A stretch of DNA of 64,000 bases, taken from contig JAJEKV010000065.1 in assembly GCA_021234155.1 (NCBI GenBank), positions 5,474,807-5,538,806 on the forward strand. The letters are read 5' to 3'. Source of the DNA: Isoetes taiwanensis (Eukaryota; Streptophyta; Lycopodiopsida; Isoetales; Isoetaceae). The translations under genes and the position numbers were made by a program. The notes beneath the pieces are model-generated. The model did not search any database. It had not been told where the DNA came from and worked only from the letters and a program-made list of their open reading frames with translations. Below are positions 25,347-34,199 of this stretch, in pieces. Each line of letters opens with the position of its first letter. The stretch's first letter is position 1.

Positions 25347-25935
25347 TGTTTGGGGTTCCGGGTTCGGGAACTCTCGAAGACAAAATTTCTGTGAGGACCC
25401 GTGGATCTAACAGAGATTCCGGGAACTATGTCACGCCGGGATTTGGCCGAAAGAGAAGAAAAAGAAGAGAACAGAACAAATGAAAGAAAGATGATAAGCT
25501 TCCTTGATATCAATGATGAAAATACATGAGCTCTCGCAATAGAGAGAAAACTGAAAGGAGACAAGACTCAAAACTCATCTAAAAACTTATGAGCTAACTC
25601 TACTCATATATATAGTACAATGGCCTTTGGGCCCAATATAGACACTCGGGACCGATCTCGTGCCGACTCGAAGGAGGCCCGATTTGCAGGAATGTTGGCG
25701 GTGCCTCTTGAAGTGCCTAGAATCACGCTGACGCTGACGCGGGCGGTGACGGGCCGTCACTTGTCTGAGCGGCGCCTCTTGACGGGAGCCAAAGGCTTTG
25801 ATCATGCGGGCTCCGCTTAGTCTTCGCGGGAGGCTTGGATGTCCGACCCGTGGTTGACCGAGGATCTTTGAGCTTGACCTCGGGTCCGACGAGGAGATGA
25901 ATAGTCCCCGCACTGTGAGGCACATGTGACTAACA
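25347..25935 (-). repeat. LTR4: 5' LTR of E2
   Basis: 589 bp, pairs with LTR3. The minus-strand TATA-like CTATATATATGAG lies at about 25605-25617, placing U3 on the right side of the LTR, as expected for minus-strand transcription. The TSD CCAAT follows at 25936. Confidence 0.92.
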
Positions 25936-25940
25936 CCAAT

Positions 25941-27400
25941 GTCCACGCATTTCCACCGCCTGGGTTTGAATGTGAGGAACAACCTCTCGTGGTTCCGAAC
26001 ATGATGAGCGTGAGGTCAAGCATACGACGGGAGGAGCAAAGCGTTTTGGCGCCGTGGAAGAAAAGAGGTCGGCCGAAGGCCATCAAGCAAGGGTTGCCGT
26101 GATGACGGCATGAACATCAACCGCCTCTCGAGGAAGGAAGTGGATCAGAAAAATGATCAAGACGTTGAATGCGATTGCAGGAAGCCAGATAAGGGTCCAA
26201 GAGAGCCGCCACACCGGGTCCCGACGAAGGCCATGTCACCCTGTGGATCAAAGATACTCGTGGTAAGAGGAGAGAGGGAGACCCGCTGGAGGAGCTTGAA
26301 CATGATAAATATTTTGGGCCTCTTCAGAGTCAGTGTCTGAGATTGAAGGTTCAGCATTCTCTACAGAGATCAATTGGCCAGTTTCCAGATCCATTGTGGC
26401 ATTGAGATGGCCATCGGTGATAACAAGTTGGTCCGTGGCCCAGTAATGAATACTCTTTGCTTGTCGGAGAAAAGGTCGTCCAACCAGCATTTCATAGTCT
26501 CCAGGATCCTCTCCTGCTTTCCAAACACCAAATTCCAAGGGGAATTTGAGATCACCAATGCTGATGTGAAGAAGAGGAGTGACGCCTTGAGGCCGCGTGA
26601 TATGGCCATTGGCCAATTTGATGTCATAAGGGGCACGGTATAATTGTTTGATGCCCAATTGCTTCCTGAGTTTATCAGTAATGAGATTGACGGCACTACC
26701 ACCATCAATTTGGACATGATTGATGTGCTGATTGCCCACCGTGGCATGCACCGTGGGTGTTGAAGTGGCAACAACTCCAACCAGAACCGTGGGAAGAGGT
26801 AACTGATCTTTGAGAGCCGGACAGAGTTTCAAAATGGTGGCCAGGCTCAAAGGAATCTTGATCTTGACAAGTTCTTCCTAAAGTTCCAATGGGACATGTG
26901 AAAAAGGGTCCGCAGGGTCCAATGGAGCTGGGGACTGTGGTAAAGAAGCAGAGACTTCTTTGAGAAGCTCGACCTCAGCAGCAATATTTGGATATGGCTG
27001 AGAGCGCAGTAATCGGTGGATGATGACGGTGGCCGCCGACGCCGCCGAGCCCGAAAGTGGTGGGCGGAACATTTGCCAAGGTTCGACCTTCCGCCGCCTA
27101 CATGAGTTTCAGAATACTTTGTCGCACTTTAGGCATGACGTGAGGCATAAGTTTGTCAAGATCAGGTGCGAAGTGAACTTTTTTGTCATCCTCATGAGGG
27201 ATGGTTTCCACAAAGAAAAAGCTGGTTGGCGCGGTCGCGGCGGAATGATAGTCAAAGGGCGGAAGCCCGAAGCGCGGACGCCGCTAACGGAGACCAACCC
27301 GCTTAGACCGGCGGGACGGGAGGGTTGAGAGCCCCGATAAATCTCTCCCCGAGCTTGTTGATCCATAGGATTGAAGTAGACGCAGCCTTGCCGAGGTCGC
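25941..27400 (-). pseudogene. E1 protease region
   Basis: Retropepsin-like domain in the open block 26850-26248: VQIDGGSAVNLITDKL (DGGS catalytic loop, as in Tat-type elements), GIKQLYRAPYDIKLANGHI and ...EMLVGRPFLRQAKSIHYW. An upstream linker (27072-26880: AAEVELLKEVSASLPQSP) is separated by a TAG near 26880. To the left the frame decays and is cut by E2 at 25940. Confidence 0.82.
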
Positions 27401-27427
27401 CGTTGTTGAGGTGGTCGAGGAGGCTTT

Positions 27428-29099
27428 TCAAAACAGACGAGGGCCCCGCTTACCGCTGGCCACCCAGAGTTGATAAGCCGTGAGATGGACAGAAGCTGGT
27501 TGATTTGAACCCGGAAGTTGAACTTGAACTTGAGGAAGCTGAGGACACGCCGTGGTGGTGTGACCCCATTCATGACAATGATAACATTGAGCCTTGGAAG
27601 GATCAAAGGGAGGACGATTGCCTTGTCCCCGTGGTTGCTGAGATTGCTGTTGTTGTTGATACGGCGGCTGTTGTTGAGGTTGATATTGCTGAGGCTGATA
27701 TGACTGCTGTGGTTGAGGGGTGGTCTGGACTTGAAAGACCATTTTATTTCGAAAAGGTGTAGGATGAGATCGTGTGCATTTTTCCGTGGCATGATTGCAC
27801 ATATTGCATCTTTTACAATGAGGAGGTCCATTGGAGGCGTTGCATTCATTTGCCAGATGACCTTGATATTTACAAATAGTACACCAGATGTGAGCGCGTT
27901 GTGGATTTGCTGGCTGAGGTTGAACAGAGTTCTGAGGAACCATGACGGGGGGCATGAAAGGGAGTTCTTGGAGAGCAACACCCCTAGAAGAGACATTGAC
28001 CGAGTGATTGACCAATTCAATGGCCTGCTCCAGAGACTTGGGACGCAGGTATTCTGTCATGAGTCGAATAGCAGGAGGAAGACCCTGCAGAAACCAGACG
28101 AGGATCTGGCTTTGCGTGGGGTACTCTTGGAGTTTGCTGACAAGAATGTGAAGACGGTCCGCAAAATCCCTGACTGACTCCGTGGGCTCTTGTTGAAGGT
28201 CATTGAGTTGCTTGAGGAGTAATTGATCATCATCCGTGGTGCCATAATGAGACAGAAAGGCAGTTTTCATTTCCTGCCAACTCTGTTTCCAGTGACTTTT
28301 GTTGGCCATTAACCACTGATGAGGGGCGCCTCGGAGCGTGGTCGAAAAAATATGAAATTTGAGTTGGGGCTGAGCATGACCATTCAGGATTGCCAAAGCT
28401 TCAAATTCCTCCATGTGTATCCCGAGGTTTGCCTTTAGTGTTGCCAAAAGTGGGATAAGTCAACTTCAAATTATGAGAGGGTGAGGAAGGCGGAACTGGC
28501 GCATAGATAGGTGGATTTGGTTGAGGATAAGTAGAAGCATAAAGAGGTGGTACAGTCTGGGACTGCGAGTGAGGGGGCGGAACCGAAAAGACATGTGGTC
28601 CGGCAAAAGCAGCATCTGGTGGGGAAGGGCCTTGGGAGCCATCCTCATTAGGCTTGAGATTAGTGGTTTGATAAACAGGAAGAGCATGCTGAAAAGATGG
28701 AGAAGACTGATAGTCGTGAACGTGGGTAGGGCCAAAAGACACTTGATGGTAACCCATCCCACCAGGGGGTGAAGAAGGTTGTGACGGAAGAGGTGTGTGG
28801 CCTGAAGGAATATTGATATAGGTGCTGTCAGGAGTCTGGAAATAGTGAGGCGTGGGCTGAACAGGGGTATGTTGTGGAGATTGCGGTTGTGAGCAATGAC
28901 GACACACAGGGGGAGACCCCGGTCGAGAATGAGCACGAGGGGTAGGAGGTGCCGACTGAGCTCGTGAGCGGATACGACCACCCTCAATGTCATAAGCAGT
29001 ATCATACATATCCCGAACAGCCTCGCGTCGTTGATGGCGCTCCAGTCGAGCCGCCGTTTGGTAGAGAAGTTCTTCAGGAGTGAAACCTCGAGCCGACAT
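27428..29099 (-). pseudogene. E1 gag, best-preserved copy with one frameshift
   Basis: Starts at ATG 29099 (MSARGFTPEELLYQTAARLE), 25 nt from the PBS. A Pro/Ser/Gln-rich N region reads to 28401. One frame change at about 28401-28447 leads to the capsid-like block MEEFEALAILNGHAQPQL, WLMANKSHWKQSWQEMKTAF and VWFLQGLPPAIRLM. Two Cys-rich knuckles follow: CTICKYQGHLANEC with CKRCNMCNHATEKC, and CYHCHEWGHTTTAC after a Gln-rich linker. It packages RNA and forms the particle in this family (family knowledge). Confidence 0.88.
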
Positions 29100-29123
29100 G
29101 ATGGAAAGAAAGGAAAGATCAGA

Positions 29124-29139
29124 CCCGGCAGCGGCGACA
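29124..29139 (-). other. primer-binding site of E1 (tRNA-Asp-like)
   Basis: One base inside LTR5 the minus strand reads TGTCGCCGCTGCCGGG. This matches the tRNA-Asp complement used by Athila/Tat elements (TGGCGCCGTTGCCGGGG) at 14 of 16 positions. Confidence 0.8.
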
Positions 29140-29140
29140 G

Positions 29141-29711
29141 TGTTTGAAGTCTGGGTTCGGGAACTCCTGCAAGACAGCCCTCTGTGAGGACCCTTGGATC
29201 TAACAGGAGAATCTGGGGGCTATGTCACTCGGGATTTGCAAGAAGAACAAAAGAAAGAGAAAAGAAAACAACAAGAACAATGAGATCGCAATAATAAGCT
29301 TCCTTGATGTCAATGAAGATACATGAACTCTCGCAATCGAGAGAAAACTGAACTGAGACAAGACTCAAAACTCATCTAAAAACTCATGTGCTAGCTCTAC
29401 TCATATATATAGTACAATGGCCTTTGGCCCAATATAGACACTCGATCGATTTCGCACCGACTCACGGAAGGAGGCCCGATTTGCAGGAATGCCGGGCGGT
29501 GCCTCTTGAAAAGCCCGGAATCACGCTGGACGCCGACTGGCGGTGACGGGCCGCCACTTGTCCGAAAGCCGCCTCTTTATCTCAAGGCGGGTCCGCTTTG
29601 GTCTTGGCTGGGCCTTTGACGACCGACCCGCGGCCTCGCGGCGGGCTCCTTGTTCTTGACTTGGTCCATCAGAGGATGAATAGTCCCGCACTGTGAGGCA
29701 TGTGACTAACA
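29141..29711 (-). repeat. LTR5: 5' LTR of E1
   Basis: 571 bp, TGTTTGAAG to ACTAACA on the plus strand; pairs with LTR2. The right neighbour (29712 onward) is the interrupted E0 3' ORF. Confidence 0.92.
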
Positions 29712-29967
29712 CGCCCGCGACCTCACGACTCGGACCAACTAGGGCTTCGCGAAAGGTGGGTGTCGAGAAGGTCACAGACTCAAAAAGAGCCGGATCCCTT
29801 GGAGCAGAAGCCTGGAGTTGAGGAAATTTGGGTGCAGTCGCCATGGCAAAGAGCGTCGGAAAGGAGTGAAGAACTGTCTTGAGAAGCCGGAGGGCAGAGA
29901 GCGGAAGACGAAAGCGAGGAGGAACGAAAAGGTGTTTAGGGCACACAAGAGTTTCTTGAAGGGGCAT
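29712..29967 (-). pseudogene. E0 long 3' ORF, N-terminal part cut by E1
   Basis: Reads from ATG 29967 (MPLQETLVCPKHLFVPP) or, more likely conserved, ATG 29844 (MATAPKFPQLQASAPRDPAL, ESVTFSTPTFREALVGPS) and ends at the E1 insertion point. The reading continues at 5012 on the far side of E1. The start choice is uncertain; the MA(T)APKF form is also seen in E2. Confidence 0.72.
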
Positions 29968-30298
29968 GAAGCAGCGACCGTTGATGATGCCAGGTGCAAG
30001 AGATGCGAAGAAGACGATTGAGAGGCAAAAATTTGGCTAAGTCCCCAAACGGTGAAGGGAGAAGGAATGAACGGTCGAGATGGGACGTAATGGAATGATC
30101 AGATGTGACAGCTGGCGAAGGTACACATATTAATGTTCGACGGGCGTGAAAAGAAGGAGTGGCATTTAATGCTGGTAACTCGAAGTGGGATATCATTAAA
30201 ACGAAGGTGTCAGAAGGTACCATGGCTAGATATGCGGCGGGAGAAAAGATTCCCCATTTAGAAACAGCCTTGCATTGCAACCACGTTGGCGAGATTTC

Positions 30299-30343
30299 TT
30301 ATTGGTCCACGTCGACAGGGAGGTCCTCGGTTGGCTATATAAG
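30299..30343 (+). promoter_or_regulatory. E0 antisense-gene promoter (CCAAT and TATA boxes)
   Basis: Inverted CCAAT box ATTGG at 30301-30305 and TATA box CTATATAAG at 30335-30343. The ATG at 30373 is 38 nt from the TATA start, so a normally placed start site would leave a leader of only a few bases. The same two boxes are kept in E1 and E2. About 330 bp of further shared sequence separates this promoter from the divergent 3' ORF start. Confidence 0.75.
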
Positions 30344-30372
30344 ACAAACAGTGGGTGAAGCTGAGACACACG

Positions 30373-30639
30373 ATGGCGCTCAGTATGTCTGCTGCAGGAC
30401 TTCACGATAAGTGCACCATGCCTTCGAACTGCCTTGAGTGGATAACATGCAAGATGGACTGCTTGGACCTGTGGAGGTGCCACAACCGTGGCATTCCCAT
30501 GGATGGGTGGTGCACTGGGATGGCTGAACATCCCGATCCTCACATCAACGGGATGGAGGTGGTGATTCACCTGCGCTGGGACCCCGAACAGAACTGGTAC
30601 CATATCCTTCGCATCACCTCTGCTCCCAACCCGGAGTAG
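30373..30639 (+). CDS. antisense small Cys-rich ORF of E0 (intact)
   Basis: 88-codon ORF on the strand opposite to gag-pol, between integrase and the long 3' ORF. It starts ATGGCGCTC at 30373 and ends TAG at 30639. The product has six Cys (residues 14, 20, 26, 30, 36, 47), several His (37, 53, 57) and conserved pieces CTMPSNCLEW, CHNRGIPMDGWCTGMAEHP and RWDPEQNWYHILRITSAP. No signal peptide or membrane segment is seen. Broken copies with the same promoter occur in E1 and E2, so it belongs to the family. Antisense ORFs after integrase are known in some Tat-lineage elements (Grande gene23, Retand), but I recognise no homology. The Cys/His pattern could bind zinc (inference). Confidence 0.7.
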   Translation: MALSMSAAGLHDKCTMPSNCLEWITCKMDCLDLWRCHNRGIPMDGWCTGMAEHPDPHINGMEVVIHLRWDPEQNWYHILRITSAPNPE

Positions 30640-30777
30640 AGGGTGTAAAATTTAGGATGTAGTAGATAGGGCTCTCAGCCCGTTTTTTGTAAATAGGGCT
30701 CTGCCCATAGCGGAAATAGATGGGCGCTGCTCACATTTTGTAAAAATTTCACCTCGATAATATAAATATGCCGCTTT

Positions 30778-31935
30778 TTAGTCACTATCTGTTGTGTCTG
30801 TGTCTGGAACTGCATCTGGTGGATGAGTGTCACTTTCTGTTGTATGAAATGGTTTGAGGCGAAAGCCATTAACCAGAGTAGGTAATGGAGTGCCATCCAA
30901 TCCGGCCAGCTTGAAAACACTGGGTTGAACAACTTGAACAATTTGATAAGGACCAACCCATCGGAACTTTAACTTGCCCGGAAAATTCTTGTAACGAGAA
31001 TCATAAAGAAGAACCAAATCACCTTCTTTGAATGTTTTTGTCTTAAGACGTTTGTCATGCAATGATTTCAAAATCGTTGTCCATGAAGAACACCTAATGT
31101 AAGCATCTCGCCGGGTTCATCCAACTGCTCCAATTGATAAACCCTTTCCTTGAGTGCAAGCAGTGGATTATGTGTCAGAAAGCAAGTTGGAAGTTTTGAG
31201 AGTCGGAAGAATAAATTCAAAGGGCATCAAAGCTTCCCGACCATAAACCCGCTTTGAAAGGAGTGTGGCCAAGAGCAATTTTGAAGTCTGGTGTTGTAAG
31301 CCCAAAGAACAAGAGGGCAACTTGTCTTGCCAATCAGGCGGTAGAAGCATCACAAATTTTCTTGAGAATAGTGATGAGAGTTTTGTTGGTACTTTCAGCC
31401 AATCCATTTCCTTGAGGATAATAAGGTGTACCCTTCAGGTGTTGGATGTGAAGATAGTCTGTCAGCTCCTTAATGGTATGATTGACAAAATGCACGCCAC
31501 GATCACTTACAAGTTCCGTGGGACAACCAAAACGCATGATGATGTGCGTAGAGAACCTTTACCGTGGCCGGGCGCCAGTTGTTGTCCGGAAGTGCACAAG
31601 CTTCCGCCCATTTGGTAGCATAACCGCGGATGACCAGAATCTGGCACGGGCACGGTGTGCCGCCACGGGGTCCATGGGCCCCACAAAATCCATTCTCCAT
31701 TTGGTGAAGGGATGTGGCGCATGACCGACGCGCCAAGGGGCGAGCGCCACGGGTCGCGGCTTTTCCCACACGCCGACGTGACGCCACACGCGGCGCAGCA
31801 TAAGCGTGGGCATCTTTTGAAGAGCGTGGGCCGTAAATATCCCGCCAAAAGAATTTTTGCGTCGCGGGCGCCACCGCTAAAATGACCGCCACCAAGCCCA
31901 TCATGAGCTTGTCGAACAATATCGTGCACACAACT
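30778..31935 (-). pseudogene. E0 integrase
   Basis: HHCC-side sequence (IVRQAHDGLGGGHFSGG) starts right at a deletion junction at about 31935. The catalytic core reads GFCGAHGP/MDFVGPMDPV in frames around 31690, ELVSDRGVHFVNHTIKEL with the second Asp, and TPYYPQGNGLAESTNKT with the Glu (31537-31334). The C-terminal block 31071-30778 has FPGKLKFRWVGPYQIVQVVQ, a GPY/F module, and TPLPTLVNGFRLKPFHTTES. Several frameshifts. Its 3' end faces the antisense gene, about 140 bp away, so transcripts would converge. Confidence 0.85.
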
Positions 31936-32584
31936 GATTTTAGCGGGATCCGTGGTGATGCCTTCTTGACTGACCACATGACCCAAATGTAACGCCTCGA
32001 GGTGACGCAGAAAAGTGCACTTCTCGTGATTGAGACTAATGCCGATTTATCACATTTTTGAAAGACAAGCTCCAATTTTTCCAAGTGATCATCCATGGAG
32101 TCAGAGGCTGAAAAATCATCTTGAAAGATCTGAAGAAAAGGTTTATCCTTCATAAAGTCGCGGAAAGACAGAGAGCATGATGCTACCGAAAGGTTGAAGG
32201 AGAGTTTGAGAGACCATAAGGAACCACCTTGTAGGCAAAAGTGCCCCACGGGGTGGTGAAGGTAGTTTTAAGTTGATCTTCTTTCTTGATAGAAATTTGA
32301 TTGTACCCAGAGAAACCATCCATGAAAGAGTACATCTCATGACCGGCAACTTCTTCAAGAACCTGGTCTGTGAAGGGGAGCGGAAAATGATCACGCTCCG
32401 TGGCTTGATTGAGTTTTCTGTAGTCCACGCAAACGCGGATCTTACCATTGTGTTTGAGAGCAATGACGATGGGGCTCACCCATTCAGAATGTTTGACCTC
32501 ATAAATCAGGCCAGCAGCCAAGAGTTTGTCAATTTCAGCCTCGACGCGGTCATGGTAATTTGGGTTGAGCCGATACTGTCGTTG
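31936..32584 (-). pseudogene. E0 reverse transcriptase (RNase H deleted)
   Basis: Follows directly on the TAG at 32587-32585 (QRQYRLNPNYHDRVEAEIDK). Palm motifs: CVDYRKLNQ, SFMDGFSGYNQISI, WGTFAYKVVPYGLSNSP and FLQIFQDDFSA, with FQDD at 32126-32115. A frameshift occurs at about 32185. After TDPAKISCV the sequence jumps to integrase; the roughly 1.2 kb of connection and RNase H present in E1 (13960-13150) is absent. Confidence 0.87.
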
Positions 32585-34168
32585 CTAGATTGGGCGTGCA
32601 TCCGATTTGGTAGGAATGGTGAGTTCCCCCAAGTCTTTTTTTAAACCTCGAAGGTCTTTGTAGCTCCAAGCAAAAATATGTTTGAATTTCTTGAACAGCG
32701 TCACAACGCGTGCTTTATAGGTAGGCGAAAGTTTAGCAGCTAAGCGGACTGGTTGATTGTTACCAATGTCCACGATTTCCACTTCTGGAGTTTGAATATG
32801 AGGAACAACCTCCGTGTCTTGAATCTGATGAGCGGGAGGTTGAAGCATGACAGGAGGAGCATCATTTTGAGTGGTGAAGAAAAGAGGCTGCTGAGCGTCA
32901 TCAAGCAAAGGTTGCTGCATGACGGCATGAACATCGACAGTCTCTGAAGAAGGGATGGTATCAGAAAAATGATCAAGATGTTGAATGCGATTGCAGGAAG
33001 CCAGGTAAGGGTCCAAGAGAGCGGCCACCGCCTGGTCCTGATCCAGCGTCATCTCACCCCAAGGATCAGCATACTCAGGGTAAGATGAGAGAGGCAGTCC
33101 CGCTGGAGGAGCTTGAACATGATAAATATTTTGGGCTTCTTCCGAATCGGTATCTGAAATTGATGGTTCGGCATTCTCGACGGAGATCAATTTGCCAGTT
33201 TCAAGATCCATTGTGGCATTGAGATGTCCATCTGTGATAACAAGTTGGTCCGTGGCCCAGTAATGAATACTCTTAGCCTGGCAGAGAAAAGGTCGTCCAA
33301 CCAGCATTTCATAGTCACCAGGATCTTCTCCAGCTTTCCAAACACCAAATTCCAAGGGGAATTTGAGATCACCGATGCTGATATGGAGAAGAGGAGTGAC
33401 ACCTTGATGACGCGTGATATGGCCATTTGCCAACTTGATGTCATAAGGGGCACGGTATAATTGTTTGATGCCCAATTGTTTCCTGAGTTTATCAGTAATA
33501 AGATTGACAGCACTACCACCATCAATTTGGACATGATTGATGTGTTGATTGCCCACCGTGGCATGTACCGTGGGTGTGGAGGTCGCCACAGCTCCAACCA
33601 GAACCGTGGGAAGAGGTAACTGATCTTTGAGAGCCGGACAGAGTTTCAAAATGGTGGCCAGGCTCAAAGGAATCTTGATCTTGGCAAGTTCTTCCTGAAG
33701 TTCCAAAGGAACATGTGAAAAGGGGTCCGCGGGGTCCAGTGGAGCTGGAGACTGTGGTAAAGAAGCGGAGACTTCTTTGAGAAGCTCTACCTCAGCAGCT
33801 ATATTGGGATACGGTTGAGAGCGTGGGCCGGTAGAGGATGACGGCACTGCCTGACGCTGCTGAGCTCGAGTGGTGGCATGAACATTTGCCAGTGCGCGAC
33901 CTTCCGCAGCTTGCATAAGTTTCAGTATACTTTGTCTCACTTTAGGCATGACGTGAGGCATGAGTTTGTCAAGATCAGGTGCGAAGTGAACTTTTTTATC
34001 ATCTTCATGAGGTACTGTATCCACAGCAAAAGCATGTTGCGTGTCATGAGGAATGATGGTCAAAGGGCGTGAAGCCCGTGTGTGACGTGAGACAAGACCA
34101 ACCCAATTGGACTGTTGGACGGGAGGGTTGAGAGCCTGATAAATCTCTTCTTGAGCTTGTTGATCCAA
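32585..34168 (-). CDS. E0 protease ORF, ending at the conserved TAG
   Basis: A 527-codon open block. N-terminal linker (KKVHFAPDLDKLMPHVMPKV, AAEVELLKEVSASLPQSP); retropepsin-like domain at about residues 195-320 with HVQIDGGSAVNLITDKL, APYDIKLANGHI and EMLVGRPFLCQAKSIHYW; an acidic/Pro-rich linker; then VRLAAKLSPTYKARVVTLFK and ELTIPTKSDARPI before TAG. Retropepsins form dimers and process the polyprotein (family knowledge). DGGS instead of D(S/T)G is usual in Tat elements. RT continues in the same frame after the TAG. It is the best-preserved pol segment in the window. Confidence 0.88.
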   Translation of the reverse strand: MDQQAQEEIYQALNPPVQQSNWVGLVSRHTRASRPLTIIPHDTQHAFAVDTVPHEDDKKVHFAPDLDKLMPHVMPKVRQSILKLMQAAEGRALANVHATTRAQQRQAVPSSSTGPRSQPYPNIAAEVELLKEVSASLPQSPAPLDPADPFSHVPLELQEELAKIKIPLSLATILKLCPALKDQLPLPTVLVGAVATSTPTVHATVGNQHINHVQIDGGSAVNLITDKLRKQLGIKQLYRAPYDIKLANGHITRHQGVTPLLHISIGDLKFPLEFGVWKAGEDPGDYEMLVGRPFLCQAKSIHYWATDQLVITDGHLNATMDLETGKLISVENAEPSISDTDSEEAQNIYHVQAPPAGLPLSSYPEYADPWGEMTLDQDQAVAALLDPYLASCNRIQHLDHFSDTIPSSETVDVHAVMQQPLLDDAQQPLFFTTQNDAPPVMLQPPAHQIQDTEVVPHIQTPEVEIVDIGNNQPVRLAAKLSPTYKARVVTLFKKFKHIFAWSYKDLRGLKKDLGELTIPTKSDARPI

Positions 34169-34199
34169 AGGATTGGAGGTAGATGCAACTTGCTGAGGG

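Larger units (their letters stand above)
14872..25935 (-). mobile_element. E2: innermost Ty3/gypsy element, inserted in E1 pol
   Basis: Minus-strand element of 11.06 kb bounded by LTR3 (3') and LTR4 (5'). Both flanks are CCAAT (14867-14871 and 25936-25940), a perfect 5-bp target-site duplication. Removing the element rejoins the E1 protease-RT linker, which is uninterrupted in E0 near 32763. It has every family module in order but is the most frameshifted copy; its differences cluster at CTG/CAG triplets. Confidence 0.92.
5013..29711 (-). mobile_element. E1: middle Ty3/gypsy element, inserted in the E0 3' ORF
   Basis: Minus-strand element bounded by LTR2 (3', 5013-5577) and LTR5 (5', 29141-29711). 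These two share a private A-rich block (AACAAAAGAAAGAGAAAAG) not seen in the other LTRs. Flanks CGTTC (5008-5012) and CGCCC (29712-29716) match at only 3/5. However, the E0 3' ORF resumes across the element: REALVGPS on the right at about 29715-29740, and EFSQMDLPAPNP-like sequence on the left. After removing nested E2 (11.06 kb) and the TTAA element (2.64 kb), E1 is about 11.0 kb and holds the full gag-PR-RT-RH-IN-antisense ORF-3' ORF set with frameshifts. Confidence 0.85.
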
